The notes: generated from the letters alone by a model not told the origin. Counted from the first letter of the stretch, positions 46,636 to 58,911 are shown. The stretch: 64,000 nucleotides of DNA from Clavibacter nebraskensis NCPPB 2581 (GCF_000355695.1 NC_020891.1:1736001-1800000); one strand, 5' to 3'. Translations and numbers: made by a program.

Positions 46636-47003
46636 GCATCCGCATGGTCTGCATCCTGTCCTGCCTCTTCCTCCAGGGCTGGTGGCTGGCCGTCGCCGCC
46701 ATCGGCGCCGTCGTCCTCCCGTACTTCGCGGTCATCCTCGCGAACGTCGGCGGCAACCAGGGCACCGCGGTCGAGCGCCCCGGCGGCGTGGTCGTCGTCT
46801 CCGCCCGCCACTCCGGCTTCCCGCCGCCCGCCGAGCCGTACGTGCCGTCGGAGCCGTTCCGCGCGTCGGAGCCCTTCACCACGCCCGAGCCCTTCACGGC
46901 CTACGAGACCGGTCGCGCGCCCGAGGCGGCCCCCGGCTCGTCGGCCGCCCGTCCGACGAGCGCGGGAGGACCGACCGCGCCCGACACCCCGACCGTCGCG
47001 TGA
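46545..47003 (+). CDS. DUF3099 domain-containing membrane protein
   Basis: The protein has 152 residues. The DUF3099 core spans about residues 16-68: EDRHARMVKYTIAMSIRMVCILSCLFLQGWWLAVAAIGAVVLPYFAVILANVG, with two membrane helices. The C-terminal half is a Pro/Ala-rich tail with EPF repeats (SEPFRASEPFTTPEPF), predicted disordered. It is an actinobacterial protein of unknown function. AAGGA is 12 nt from the ATG, rather far, so a start at 46611 is also possible. It overlaps the next small gene by GTGA and leads the surf1 operon. Confidence 0.82.
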   Translation: MPAPQQSVTSLPRSPQEDRHARMVKYTIAMSIRMVCILSCLFLQGWWLAVAAIGAVVLPYFAVILANVGGNQGTAVERPGGVVVVSARHSGFPPPAEPYVPSEPFRASEPFTTPEPFTAYETGRAPEAAPGSSAARPTSAGGPTAPDTPTVA

Positions 47004-47257
47004 GCGGGCTCGCCTTCTGGGGCCTCGGATCCGCCGGGCCGTCCTCCGACGGCGTCGAGTGCTCGCGTGCGGGCTGCCGCGCCGACGCCGCCTGGCGCGT
47101 CGAGTGGCGGAACCCGCGCATCCACACGCCCGATCGGGTCAAGACCTGGACCGCGTGCGACGAGCACGTGGGCTTCCTGCGCGACTTCCTCGCCGGTCGC
47201 GACTTCCCCGTGCGCGTCGCCGCGATCGACGCGCCCGCCGCGGGGGCGATCGCGTGA
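47000..47257 (+). CDS. Small conserved cysteine-rich protein
   Basis: The protein has 85 residues. Three cysteines and a His fall in a zinc-site-like pattern: ECSRAGC near 22-28, then TWTACDEHVGFLRDFL near 51-66. The segment WRVEWRNPRIHTPDRVKTW between them is strongly patterned, and no membrane helix is present. I recognise it only as a conserved actinobacterial hypothetical next to surf1. It overlaps both neighbours by 4 nt (GTGA), so it is made together with DUF3099 and SURF1. A metal-binding or oxidase-assembly role is inference from context. Confidence 0.75.
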   Translation: MSGLAFWGLGSAGPSSDGVECSRAGCRADAAWRVEWRNPRIHTPDRVKTWTACDEHVGFLRDFLAGRDFPVRVAAIDAPAAGAIA

Positions 47258-48099
47258 GCCGCTGGCGCTTCGTCCTCAACCGCAGGTGGGCCGGCTACCT
47301 CGCGGTCGCCGTGGTCTTCGCCATCGCCTGCGTCCTCCTCAGCCACTGGCAGTTCGCGCGCCGCGACGAGGCCCTCGCCGAGATCGCCAAGGTGGAGGAC
47401 AACTGGGACCGTGCCGCGCAGCCGGTCGACCAGGTGCTCGCCGACACGTCGGCGTATGTCGACACGCAGAAGTGGACCCCGGTCACGATGACCGGCACCT
47501 ACCTGGTGGACGAGCAGCTGCTCGCCCGCAACCGGCCGTTCAACGGGCAGCCGGGCTTCGAGGTGCTCACTCCGCTGCGCCTCGACGACGGCCGCGTGTT
47601 CGTCGTCGACCGCGGCTGGGTGCCCAGCGGCAACTCGCAGGACTCCCCCGACTCGGTCCCCACCCCGCCCGCCGGCGAGGTCACGGTGACGGCGCGCCTC
47701 AAGGCGGGCGAGCCGGAGCTGCCGGGTCGATCCGCTCCCGAGGGCCAGATCGCGACCGTCAACCTGCCCGACATCGCCGAGCGCGTGGGGTCGCCGACGT
47801 TCACGGGCGCGTACGGCCTGCTGATCTCCGAGGATCCCGCCCCGGCCGACGCCGCGCCGTTCGCGACGCCGCGTCCCGAGGAGGACGAGGGCCCGCACCT
47901 GTCCTACGCGTTCCAGTGGCTGGTGTTCGCGATCATCGCGTTCGTCGGCCTCGGCGTCGCCGTCCGCAACGAGTACCGCATCATCAACGCGGACGATCCC
48001 GAGGAGCAGGACCGCGAGCGCGCCCGTCAGGCGAAGCGCGCCCGGAGGCAGCCCTCCGACGCCGACGTCGAGGACCGCATCCTCGACGAGGCCCGCTGA
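47254..48099 (+). CDS. SURF1 family cytochrome oxidase biogenesis protein
   Basis: The protein has 281 residues. An N-terminal helix (about 11-30) with LLSHWQFARRDEALAEI, the soluble periplasmic domain with VTMTGTYLVDEQLLARNRPFNGQPGFEVLTPLRLDDGRVFVVDRGWVP, and a C-terminal helix (FQWLVFAIIAFVGLGVAVRNEYR) are the SURF1 layout. It aids haem a insertion or assembly of cytochrome c oxidase. A charged tail of ~35 residues follows the last helix. Its job fits with ctaA and ctaB 6-8 kb away. Confidence 0.9.
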   Translation: MSRWRFVLNRRWAGYLAVAVVFAIACVLLSHWQFARRDEALAEIAKVEDNWDRAAQPVDQVLADTSAYVDTQKWTPVTMTGTYLVDEQLLARNRPFNGQPGFEVLTPLRLDDGRVFVVDRGWVPSGNSQDSPDSVPTPPAGEVTVTARLKAGEPELPGRSAPEGQIATVNLPDIAERVGSPTFTGAYGLLISEDPAPADAAPFATPRPEEDEGPHLSYAFQWLVFAIIAFVGLGVAVRNEYRIINADDPEEQDRERARQAKRARRQPSDADVEDRILDEAR

Positions 48100-48147
48100 C
48101 CCGACGACCCGGCCGGTCGGCCGCGCCGGTCAACGCGCCCGACCCGA

Positions 48148-49746
<1,599 letters not shown>

Positions 49747-49775
49747 GGTGAGGGGTCCTTCTGTTGAGCGGATGT

Positions 49776-49790
49776 CCCACGGTCCGTGGG
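49776..49790 (-). promoter_or_regulatory. Hairpin in the leader of the ABC-F gene
   Basis: CCCACG (49776-49781) pairs with CGTGGG (49785-49790) around a 3-nt loop, 29 nt before the ABC-F start. A second short stem GGACC-N5-GGTCC lies at 49846-49860, at the predicted transcript start. Confidence 0.35.
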
Positions 49791-49860
49791 AGAGGGGCGA
49801 CCCGCAGCAGAGGGGGTCGAGCCCGGTCGGTCGAGGGCGTCCATCGGACCCGACCGGTCC

Positions 49861-49866
49861 AGTGTA
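49861..49866 (-). promoter_or_regulatory. Predicted -10 (TACACT) for the ABC-F gene
   Basis: TACACT reads leftward and predicts a leader of about 107 nt. It lies after the suf terminator. Confidence 0.45.
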
Positions 49867-49907
49867 CGAGACGACGGCGCCGCGGGCCTCCCCGGGCGGG
49901 CGACGCG

Positions 49908-49943
49908 ACGACGGCCCCACCCGGGAGCGGGTGGGGCCGTCGT
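49908..49943 (-). terminator. Terminator of the suf operon
   Basis: A perfect 16-bp stem (49908-49923 with 49928-49943) encloses a 4-nt loop, 22 nt past the sufT stop. Confidence 0.85.
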
Positions 49944-49965
49944 GGACGAGCGGGTGGAGCGGGGA

Positions 49966-50301
49966 TCACATGGAGAAGCCGAGGGCCCGCATCATGTCGC
50001 GGCCGTCGTCGGTGATCCGGTCGGGACCCCACGGCGGCATCCACACCCAGTTGATGCGGAACGCGGCCACGACGCCGTCGAGCGCCTCGGCCGTCTGCTC
50101 CTCGAGCACGTCGGTGAGGGGGCAGCCCGCCGACGTCAGCGTCATGTGGATGATGAGGGCGTCGTTCTCGTCGTCCCACGCGAGGTCGTAGATGAGGCCC
50201 AGGTCGACCACGTTGATCCCGAGCTCGGGATCCATGACGTCCTTGAGCGCCTCCTCGACCTCGTCGAACTTCTGCGGGGTCAGCGTGCTCTGCGTGCTCA
50301 C
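49966..50301 (-). CDS. sufT: Metal-sulfur cluster assembly factor SufT (DUF59)
   Basis: The protein has 111 residues. The MIP18/DUF59 signature is EEALKDVMDPELGINVVDLGLIYDLAW (about 16-42), and the functional Cys is in TSAGCPLTDVLEEQ (C60). SufT helps Fe-S maturation in Suf systems. GTG at 50301 overlaps the sufC stop by 4 nt. It is the last gene before the terminator. Confidence 0.93.
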   Translation of the reverse strand: MSTQSTLTPQKFDEVEEALKDVMDPELGINVVDLGLIYDLAWDDENDALIIHMTLTSAGCPLTDVLEEQTAEALDGVVAAFRINWVWMPPWGPDRITDDGRDMMRALGFSM

Positions 50302-51068
50302 GCGTCCACCGTGGTCGAGGGCGTCAGGAAGCGGTCGTAGCCCTCCTCCTCGAGGCGGTCGGCCAGCTCGCGGCCGCCCTGCTCGGCGACCCGGCCCGCG
50401 ACGAACACGTGCACGAAGTCGGGCTGGATGTAGCGGAGGATGCGCGTGTAGTGCGTGATGAGCAGGAGCCCGAGGCCCGTGTTCGCCTTCGCGCGGTTGA
50501 CGCCCTCCGAGACGATCTTGAGCGCGTCGACGTCGAGGCCGGAGTCGGTCTCGTCGAGGACCGCGAACTTCGGCTTCAGCAGCTCGAGCTGCAGCACCTC
50601 GTTGCGCTTCTTCTCGCCGCCGGAGAAGCCCTCGTTGACGTTGCGCTCCGCGAACGCGGGGTCCATCTTGAGCGCCGCCATGGAGGTGCGGACGTCCTTG
50701 ATCCAGCCGCGGATTGCCGGTGCCTCGCCGTCGATCGCGGTCTTCGCGGTGCGGAGGAAGTTGGTGGTGGTGACGCCCGGGATCTCGACCGGGTACTGCA
50801 TGGCGAGGAACAGGCCCGCACGGGCGCGCTCGTCCACGGTCATGTCGAGGACCTCGACGCCGTCGAGCGTGATGGAGCCGGAGTCGACGTGGTACTTGGG
50901 GTGACCCGAGATCGTGTACGCCAGCGTGGACTTGCCGGAGCCGTTCGGGCCCATGATCGCGTGGATCTCGCCCTCGTTGATCGTGAGGTCGACGCCCTTG
51001 AGGATCTGCTTGCGACCCTGCTCGGTGTCGACGCTGACGTGCAGGTCGGTGATGGTGAGAGTTGACAT
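50298..51068 (-). CDS. sufC: Fe-S cluster assembly ATPase SufC
   Basis: The protein has 256 residues. Walker A GPNGSGKSTLAY (about 39-50), FLAMQYPVEIPGV, the signature FSGGEKKRNEVLQ, Walker B FAVLDETDSGLDVDALK and the H-loop ITHYTRILRYI are the SufC pattern. Note DETD in place of DEPT, typical of this subfamily. It powers the SufBCD scaffold in the cytoplasm. The ATG lies 13 nt after the Rieske gene, with AGGAAC just upstream. Confidence 0.96.
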   Translation of the reverse strand: MSTLTITDLHVSVDTEQGRKQILKGVDLTINEGEIHAIMGPNGSGKSTLAYTISGHPKYHVDSGSITLDGVEVLDMTVDERARAGLFLAMQYPVEIPGVTTTNFLRTAKTAIDGEAPAIRGWIKDVRTSMAALKMDPAFAERNVNEGFSGGEKKRNEVLQLELLKPKFAVLDETDSGLDVDALKIVSEGVNRAKANTGLGLLLITHYTRILRYIQPDFVHVFVAGRVAEQGGRELADRLEEEGYDRFLTPSTTVDA

Positions 51069-51081
51069 GCGTGCGGTTCCT

Positions 51082-51402
51082 CTAGCTCTTCGGGGTGGTG
51101 TCGATGTGGATGTCGCCGTCCACGATCGTCACCGGGTAGACGGGGACGGGCTCGTAGGCCGGCAGCGTGCGCGGCTTGCCCGTCTCGAGGGAGAACTTGG
51201 AGCCGTGGGCCCAGCACTCCAGGGTGTCGCCCTCGACGAAGCCCTCGGCCAGCGAGATGTCGCCGTGCGTGCAGGTGTCGCCGATGGCGTGCACCGTGCC
51301 CGAGGAGTCCTTCACGAGCGCGATGGCGAGTCCCTCGATCTCGATGCGGAGCGCCTCGTTCTCGCCGAGCTCGTCGACGGCGCAGATGCGGACGGCGGTC
51401 AT
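51082..51402 (-). CDS. Rieske [2Fe-2S] ferredoxin-type protein in the suf operon
   Basis: The protein has 106 residues. The cluster ligands are in CTHGD (C-x-H, about 45-47) and CWAHGSKF (C-x2-H, about 66-69). This is the soluble NirD/bphA3-like Rieske ferredoxin form without membrane anchor. ATG at 51402 overlaps the sufD stop (ATGA) and lies between sufD and sufC, a position seen in several actinobacterial suf operons. It may be an electron donor for cluster assembly, which is inferred from context. Confidence 0.92.
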   Translation of the reverse strand: MTAVRICAVDELGENEALRIEIEGLAIALVKDSSGTVHAIGDTCTHGDISLAEGFVEGDTLECWAHGSKFSLETGKPRTLPAYEPVPVYPVTIVDGDIHIDTTPKS

Positions 51403-52610
51403 CGGGCGACCGTCCCGGTAGCCGGGGCGGACAGCTCGGCCTCGATGGCGGACTGCAGCCGCTCCTCGAGGTCGGGGACGCCGATCTGCTGCACGATCTC
51501 GCTGAGGAAGCCGCGGACGACGAGGCGCCTGGCCTCCTCCTCCGTGATCCCGCGGGCCTGCAGGTAGAACAGCTGCTCGTCGTCGAAGCGGCCCGTGGCG
51601 CTCGCGTGACCGGCGCCGACGATGTCGCCGGTCTCGATCTCGAGGTTCGGGACCGAGTCGGCGCGCGTGCCGTCCGTGAGGACGAGGTTGCGGTTCTGCT
51701 CGTAGCTGTCGGTGCCGGGCGCGGAGCGGCGGATGAGGACGTCGCCGATCCAGACCGTGCGCGCGCCCTTCCCCTGCAGCGCGCCCTTGTAGGTCACACG
51801 GCTGCGGGTGTTCGGGGCGTCGTGGTCGACGTACACCTGCTGCTCGAGGTGCTGGCCCGCGTCGGCGAAGTAGACGCCGAGGAGCTCGCCGTCGGCGCCC
51901 TCGTTGGTGAGGTGGGCGGAGGGGTTGACCCGGACGATGGATCCGCCGAGCGTCACCACCACGTGCTTGAGCTTCGCGTCGCGGCCGACGACGGCCTGGT
52001 GCGCCGCGAGGTGGCGCGCCTCGTCGTCCCACTGCTGCACGGTGACGACCGTGAGCTCGGCCTGATCGCCGACGACGATCTCGACGTTCTCCGCGAGGGA
52101 CGCCGACCCGGCGTTGTCGAGGATGACGACGCCGCGGCTGAAGGGCGCGGCCGTGATGACGGTGTGCGCGGCGCGCGGCGCGGTCCCGAGCTCGGAGCGG
52201 CCGACCGTCACGGTGACGCGCTCCTCCCCCGTGACGTCGATGGCGAGGGCCTCGCCGAATGACGACCAGGCGTTGGCCTGGGCGCGGTCCTCGGGGGCTC
52301 CCGCGGTGCCGACGCGCGCGTCGTCCCGGGGGATCCAGGAGACGGACGTGCCCGCGGACTCGGAGCTGGTGACCGGGTAGCGCGACCCGTCGAGCTGACC
52401 GGAGATGAGGTCGTCGAGCCGGCGGACGGGCGTCAGCTTCCAGACGGCCTCACGGCCGGTCACGGCCTCGAACGCCTCGACGTCCGTGGACGTGAAGCGC
52501 TCGGAGCGCGTCTGGATGGGGACGTTCGCCCACCCTCCGTCGGTGTGCGCTCGGGCGCCGTGCTGGTCGGCGGGGACGGGGGCTTCTGTGGTGGCGAGTG
52601 GGGTCGTCAT
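51399..52610 (-). CDS. sufD: Fe-S cluster assembly protein SufD
   Basis: The protein has 403 residues. The right-handed beta-helix core (about 140-330) with VTVQQWDDEARHLAAHQAVVGRDAKLKHVVVTLGGSIVRVNP is followed by the conserved C-terminal part ETGDIVGAGHASATGRFDDEQLFYLQARGITEEEARRLVVRGFLSEIV, with the interfacial His in GHASATG. It pairs with SufB and SufC. The ATG follows immediately after the sufB TAG with no gap. Confidence 0.94.
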   Translation of the reverse strand: MTTPLATTEAPVPADQHGARAHTDGGWANVPIQTRSERFTSTDVEAFEAVTGREAVWKLTPVRRLDDLISGQLDGSRYPVTSSESAGTSVSWIPRDDARVGTAGAPEDRAQANAWSSFGEALAIDVTGEERVTVTVGRSELGTAPRAAHTVITAAPFSRGVVILDNAGSASLAENVEIVVGDQAELTVVTVQQWDDEARHLAAHQAVVGRDAKLKHVVVTLGGSIVRVNPSAHLTNEGADGELLGVYFADAGQHLEQQVYVDHDAPNTRSRVTYKGALQGKGARTVWIGDVLIRRSAPGTDSYEQNRNLVLTDGTRADSVPNLEIETGDIVGAGHASATGRFDDEQLFYLQARGITEEEARRLVVRGFLSEIVQQIGVPDLEERLQSAIEAELSAPATGTVAR

Positions 52611-54029
52611 CTAGCCGACGGATCCTTCCATGCCCATCTCGATGAGCTTGTTGAGTTCGAGCGCGTACTCCATGGGCAGCTCTCGGGCGATGGGCTCGAT
52701 GAAGCCGCGGACGATCATGGCCATGGCCTCGTCCTCGGGCATGCCCCGGCTCATCAGGTAGAACAGCTGCTCCTCGCTGACGCGCGAGACCGTGGCCTCG
52801 TGCCCGAGCTGGACGTCGTCGACGCGGATGTCGATCGTGGGGTACGTGTCGGAGCGGGAGATGGTGTCGACCAGCAGGGCGTCGCAGCGGACGGTGTTGG
52901 CGGAGTGGTGCGCCGCCGCGTCCACGCGGATCTCGCCGCGGTAGCCGGCCCGGCCGCCGCCGCGCGCGATCGACTTCGAGACGATCGACGACTGCGTGTA
53001 CGGCGCCATGTGCACCATCTTCGCGCCGGCGTCCTGGTGCTGGCCGGGGCCCGCGAAGGCGACCGAGAGGGTCTCGCCCTTGGCGCGCTCGCCCATGAGG
53101 TAGATGGAGGGGTACTTCATCGTGACCTTGGAGCCGATGTTGCCGTCGATCCACTCCATGGTCGCGCCCTCGGCCGCAGTGGCGCGCTTGGTGACGAGGT
53201 TGTAGACGTTGTTCGACCAGTTCTGGATGGTCGTGTAGCGGACGCGGGCGTCCTTCTTCACGATGATCTCGACGACCGCGGAGTGCAGCGAGTCGGACTT
53301 GTAGATGGGCGCGGTGCAGCCCTCGATGTAGTGGACGTAGCTGCCCTCGTCCGCGATGATCAGCGTCCGCTCGAACTGGCCCATGTTCTCGGTGTTGATG
53401 CGGAAGTACGCCTGCAGCGGGATCTCGACATGCACGCCCTTGGGCACGTACACGAACGATCCGCCGGACCAGACGGCCGTGTTCAGCGCCGCGAACTTGT
53501 TGTCGCCCGCGGGGATGACGGTGCCGAAGTACTCCTTGAACAGCTCCGGGTGCTCGCGCAGCGCCGTGTCGGTGTCCATGAAGATGACGCCCTGGTCCTC
53601 GAGCTCCTTCTGGATGGAGTGGAACACGACCTCGGACTCGTACTGGGCGGCGACGCCGGAGACGAGGCGCTGGCGCTCCGCCTCGGGGATGCCGAGCCGC
53701 TCGTACGTGTTCTTGATGTCGTCGGGCAGGTCCTCCCACGTCTGGGCCTGCTTCTCGGTGGAGCGCACGAAGTACTTGATGTTGTCGAAGTCGATGCCGG
53801 AGAGATCGGCGCCCCATGTCGGCATGGGCTTCTTGCCGAAGAGCTCGTAGCCCTTCATGCGGTTGGCGAGCATCCACTCGGGCTCTTCCTTGCGGCGCGA
53901 GATGTCCGCGACGACCTGCGGGGAGATGCCGCGCTTGGCCGAGGCGCCGGCGACGTCCGAGTCGGACCAGCCGAACTCGTACTGCCCCAGGCTCTCGAGC
54001 TCCGGTCGGTCGATGAGCACATCTGACAT
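52611..54029 (-). CDS. sufB: Fe-S cluster assembly scaffold SufB
   Basis: The protein has 472 residues. [70 protein letters not shown] (with the cluster Cys), [15 protein letters not shown] and [21 protein letters not shown] identify SufB. There is no intein, unlike in several mycobacteria. ATG at 54029 follows AGGAAAGCAGGT. It is first in sufB-sufD-Rieske-sufC-sufT. The repressor gene sufR, usual upstream, is missing, as are sufS and sufU. Confidence 0.96.
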   Translation of the reverse strand: MSDVLIDRPELESLGQYEFGWSDSDVAGASAKRGISPQVVADISRRKEEPEWMLANRMKGYELFGKKPMPTWGADLSGIDFDNIKYFVRSTEKQAQTWEDLPDDIKNTYERLGIPEAERQRLVSGVAAQYESEVVFHSIQKELEDQGVIFMDTDTALREHPELFKEYFGTVIPAGDNKFAALNTAVWSGGSFVYVPKGVHVEIPLQAYFRINTENMGQFERTLIIADEGSYVHYIEGCTAPIYKSDSLHSAVVEIIVKKDARVRYTTIQNWSNNVYNLVTKRATAAEGATMEWIDGNIGSKVTMKYPSIYLMGERAKGETLSVAFAGPGQHQDAGAKMVHMAPYTQSSIVSKSIARGGGRAGYRGEIRVDAAAHHSANTVRCDALLVDTISRSDTYPTIDIRVDDVQLGHEATVSRVSEEQLFYLMSRGMPEDEAMAMIVRGFIEPIARELPMEYALELNKLIEMGMEGSVG

Positions 54030-54295
54030 GGCTACCTGCTTTCCTGGCGATCTGGGCGTATCAGCGCCGTATCGGCATGTGCCTCCCGCACGGCGACGCC
54101 GCTTCGGTGACGAGAGGAAGACTGTGGGTGTCCGGGATGGGGCGGCTTGACGCCCCGGGCCCCTCTTAGGATGAACAGGAACGCGGGTGGACTTGTTCCC
54201 GCCGTCCTCGATGACGTGCCGGATGCTGCAAGACCCGACGTGTTCCACGAACGACCCGATTCTACGGGCAATCCAGCGGGCACGGAAGGCAGGCA
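54030..54295. promoter_or_regulatory. Divergent sufB/ctaA intergenic region with predicted ctaA promoter
   Basis: 266 nt separate the two starts. Rightward TTGACG (54147-54152) and TAGGAT (54167-54172) are 14 nt apart, shorter than ideal, and would give ctaA a leader of about 115 nt. No TAnnnT was found on the suf side; a direct repeat of GATACG (on the minus strand, 54050s-54070s) lies where its promoter should be. No Fe-S regulator box was recognised. Confidence 0.4.
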
Positions 54296-55306
54296 GTGAC
54301 TCACGGCACCGATGCGGGGCAGTCTCCCAGTGGGAGCGTGCTAGGTCAGACCCTCCTGGTCACGAGGCGGCTGCGGGAGCGGCTGCCTGACGGGATCACG
54401 CGGGCCACGCGCGTCCTGGTCTGGACCACGCTCGTCGTGCAGACGCTCGTGGTCGGCACGGGCGGGCTCGTCCGGCTCACAGGCTCCGGGCTCGGCTGCC
54501 CCACCTGGCCGAGGTGCACCGCCGACTCCTTCGTCTCGACGCCCGAGATGGGCGTGCACGGGATCATCGAGTTCGGCAACCGCCTGCTCACCTTCGTGCT
54601 GGTGATCGTGGCGATCGCCACGTTCCTCGCCGTGCTCCGGCTCCGGAACCGCGGACGCGGGCTCTTCTCGATCGCGCTCGCCATCGGCCTCGGCATCCCC
54701 GCGCAGGGCGTCATCGGCGGCATCACGGTGCTCACGGGGCTGAACCCGTACATCGTGGGCCTGCACTTCGTCGTGTCGGTGGTCCTCGTCGTGCTGTCCA
54801 CCGTGCTGGTGTGGCGCACCTACCACCCGCTCGACGAGGCCGAGCGCTCGGTCCCGTCCTCCTTCCTGGTCCTCGCTCGGATCACCGCCGTGGTCGTGGG
54901 CGTCACGATCCTGGTCGGCATCGTCGTCACCGGATCCGGCCCCCACGCCGGCGACCAGGGGGCGGCGCGCAACGGGCTCGACCCGGAGCTGCTGCAGCAC
55001 GTCCACAGCTGGCCGGCCTACACAACCTTCGGCCTCACGATCGCCCTCGTGGTCATCGCGGCGCGCAACAGGTGGACGGCCCTCTCGCGCTGGACCCGGG
55101 TGCTGCTCGCGGTCGAGCTCGTGCAGATCGCCGTCGGCCTCATCCAGGCGCGGACGGGACTCCCCGAGTTCCTCGTGGGGCTGCACATGGTCCTGGCCTG
55201 CCTGCTGGCGTCCGCGATGACCGCCACGCTGCTGAGCACGACGCGACGCGCGGACGTGATCCGTCTCACGCCCGCGGAGGTGCGGCGCTCCGCCCACGTG
55301 GGGTGA
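54296..55306 (+). CDS. ctaA: Haem A synthase (CtaA/COX15 family)
   Basis: The protein has 336 residues with about eight membrane helices. It oxidises haem O to haem A for cytochrome oxidase. Conserved His are in [34 protein letters not shown] and VGLHMVLAC. The CPTWPRC extracytoplasmic Cys pair matches the Bacillus-type enzyme. GTG at 54296 overlaps the stop of an upstream 42-codon open frame, probably by chance. ctaB, its partner, lies just beyond and converges with it. Confidence 0.93.
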   Translation: MTHGTDAGQSPSGSVLGQTLLVTRRLRERLPDGITRATRVLVWTTLVVQTLVVGTGGLVRLTGSGLGCPTWPRCTADSFVSTPEMGVHGIIEFGNRLLTFVLVIVAIATFLAVLRLRNRGRGLFSIALAIGLGIPAQGVIGGITVLTGLNPYIVGLHFVVSVVLVVLSTVLVWRTYHPLDEAERSVPSSFLVLARITAVVVGVTILVGIVVTGSGPHAGDQGAARNGLDPELLQHVHSWPAYTTFGLTIALVVIAARNRWTALSRWTRVLLAVELVQIAVGLIQARTGLPEFLVGLHMVLACLLASAMTATLLSTTRRADVIRLTPAEVRRSAHVG

Positions 55307-55324
55307 TCCCCCGACCGTGACGCC

Positions 55325-55358
55325 GACGCCCGCCCGAGCACCGCTCGCGGCGGGCGTC
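55325..55358 (+). terminator. Terminator after ctaA
   Basis: A 10-bp stem GACGCCCGCC (55325-55334) with GGCGGGCGTC (55349-55358) has a loop that itself can pair (CGAGC with GCTCG). Confidence 0.65.
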
Positions 55359-55576
55359 GTCGCGTCCGGCGCCGGCGCGCGGTCGGCGCATCCGACCCGC
55401 CCGCCCGCCGCGTCGGGATCCCGGTCCGCCGCCGCCGGTCACGGGCAGGCATGTCCCCCGTCGGCCGCGGGCAGCGCCGTCGCCGGCCGGTCGGGTCGCC
55501 AGGGCGCGGAGGCCGGCACCGGGTCTTTCCGGCGCGGGCGCGCGGGCGCGCGCGGGGGCGCGCCCCACCGCCGCGA
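55359..55576. other. Gene-free 218-nt gap between ctaA and ctaB with CG-alternating tract
   Basis: No supported gene is seen on either strand. Around 55530-55567 the sequence is almost purely alternating or clustered G and C (runs of GCGCGC), possibly Z-DNA-prone. Confidence 0.5.
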
Positions 55577-56497
55577 TCAGAAGGGCAGCAGCGGGTCGAT
55601 GCCGACCGCGAGGAACAGCAGCGAGAGGTACGAGATGGACGCGTGGAACACGCGCATCGGCTTGATGGGCTCGTGGCGCACCGCGAGGTCGTACAGGCGG
55701 TGCGTCTCGTAGACGAACCAGCCGCCGCCCGCCAGCGCGGCGAGCGTGTACACGAGGCCCATGCCGGCGACCGGGATGAGCAGCAGCGAGCAGGCGAGCG
55801 TGGCCCACGCGTAGAGGATGGTCTGCAGGCCCACGGCGGCGCGGCCGCGGACGACGGCGAGCATGGGGACGTTGACCGAGGCGTAGTCGTCGCGGTACTT
55901 CATGGACAGCGGCCAGTAGTGCGGCGGCGTCCAGAGGAACACGATCATGAAGAGGATCACGGGCGCCCAGGAGATGTCGCCCGTGACGGCGGCCCAGCCG
56001 ATCAGCACGGGCATGCATCCGGCGGCCCCGCCCCAGACGATGTTCTGCGGGGTGCGGCGCTTGAGCCACAGCGTGTAGACGAAGACGTAGAAGAGGATGG
56101 CGGCGAGCGAGAGCGCCGCGGCCAGCCAGTTGGAGATGACGCCGAGCCACAGGATGCTCGCGACGCCGATTATCCAGGCGAAGACGAGGGCCTCGCGGTC
56201 CGACAGCTCCCCCGTCACGAGGGGACGGCGCTGCGTGCGCTTCATGACGCGGTCGATGTCGCGGTCGATGTAGCAGTTGAACGCGTTGGCGCTGCCCGCG
56301 CTGAGCGTGCCGCCGACGAGGACGCCGAGGATAAGCCAGGGGTTCGGCCACCCGCCCTGCGCGAGGATCATGACGGGCGCCGTGGTCACGAGCAGGAGCT
56401 CGATCACCCGCGGCTTCGTCAGTGCGACGTACGCCTTGGTCTTCCTCGCCACGCCGATCGTCTCCCGATCGACCCGACTCTGCACCGCAACGTTCAT
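55577..56497 (-). CDS. ctaB: Protohaem IX farnesyltransferase (haem O synthase)
   Basis: The protein has 306 residues in the UbiA prenyltransferase fold with about nine helices. The first Asp-rich motif [23 protein letters not shown] is complete (about 88-110), and the second is around [13 protein letters not shown]. It farnesylates haem B to haem O, the substrate of CtaA. ATG at 56497 has AGAGGT 4 nt upstream. An in-frame start further upstream lacks a ribosome site. It diverges from tkt. Confidence 0.94.
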   Translation of the reverse strand: MNVAVQSRVDRETIGVARKTKAYVALTKPRVIELLLVTTAPVMILAQGGWPNPWLILGVLVGGTLSAGSANAFNCYIDRDIDRVMKRTQRRPLVTGELSDREALVFAWIIGVASILWLGVISNWLAAALSLAAILFYVFVYTLWLKRRTPQNIVWGGAAGCMPVLIGWAAVTGDISWAPVILFMIVFLWTPPHYWPLSMKYRDDYASVNVPMLAVVRGRAAVGLQTILYAWATLACSLLLIPVAGMGLVYTLAALAGGGWFVYETHRLYDLAVRHEPIKPMRVFHASISYLSLLFLAVGIDPLLPF

Positions 56498-56585
56498 CGC
56501 ACCTCTAACTCGCCGGACATTCCCTCCCCATGGTAGGCCACGGCCCCTGCGAGCCGAGCCGCGTCGGGCCCGTCGCGACGGGCTC

Positions 56586-56613
56586 GGAACACCTGAGGCC
56601 AGGTGGGTGTTCC
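56586..56613. promoter_or_regulatory. Nested palindromes at the tkt promoter
   Basis: Outer arms GGAACACC (56586-56593) and GGTGTTCC (56606-56613) are perfect inverted repeats. Inside them CACCTG-AGGC-CAGGTG (56590-56605) forms a second, 16-nt palindrome. The element abuts the TATACT -10 and covers the -35 region, the position of a repressor operator. Confidence 0.65.
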
Positions 56614-56614
56614 C

Positions 56615-56620
56615 TATACT
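56615..56620 (+). promoter_or_regulatory. -10 (TATACT) of the tkt operon
   Basis: TATACT is the best -10 match in the window. It leaves a leader of about 45 nt with AGAAGGG before the tkt GTG. The -35 region is replaced by the palindrome. Confidence 0.65.
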
Positions 56621-56671
56621 GATAGGCGGTCCGGCTGGGCCTCCCCCCATCTTCAGAAGGGCTAGAACCAA

Positions 56672-58762
<2,091 letters not shown>

Positions 58763-58852
58763 AAGCTGACGAGGAGCGGGGCGGCCGAGCTGCTCCGCCC
58801 CCGCCGGCCCGGCCCGTCCGACCCGCCATCACGGCGCCTCGGTCGGGCCCCC

Positions 58853-58878
58853 GGAGGGGCGCACACGTGCGCCCCTCC
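58853..58878 (+). terminator. Stable hairpin between tkt and tal
   Basis: A perfect 11-bp stem (58853-58863 with 58868-58878) encloses a 4-nt loop and ends about 34 nt before tal. It may attenuate transcription or protect processed tkt mRNA rather than fully terminate. Confidence 0.55.
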
Positions 58879-58911
58879 CCCGAACCTCACAACCAGCGAG
58901 AAGAAGGCAAC

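Noticed and set aside
54171-54299. 42-codon open frame directly before ctaA, ending in GTGA over its start
   Set aside because: Its ATG lies inside the predicted TAGGAT -10, so it would not be transcribed from the start codon. Codon use is also unlike real genes here.
55520-55570. CG-alternating tract as a possible functional element
   Set aside because: It lies between two convergent genes and may be only composition; no repeat unit or gene is supported.
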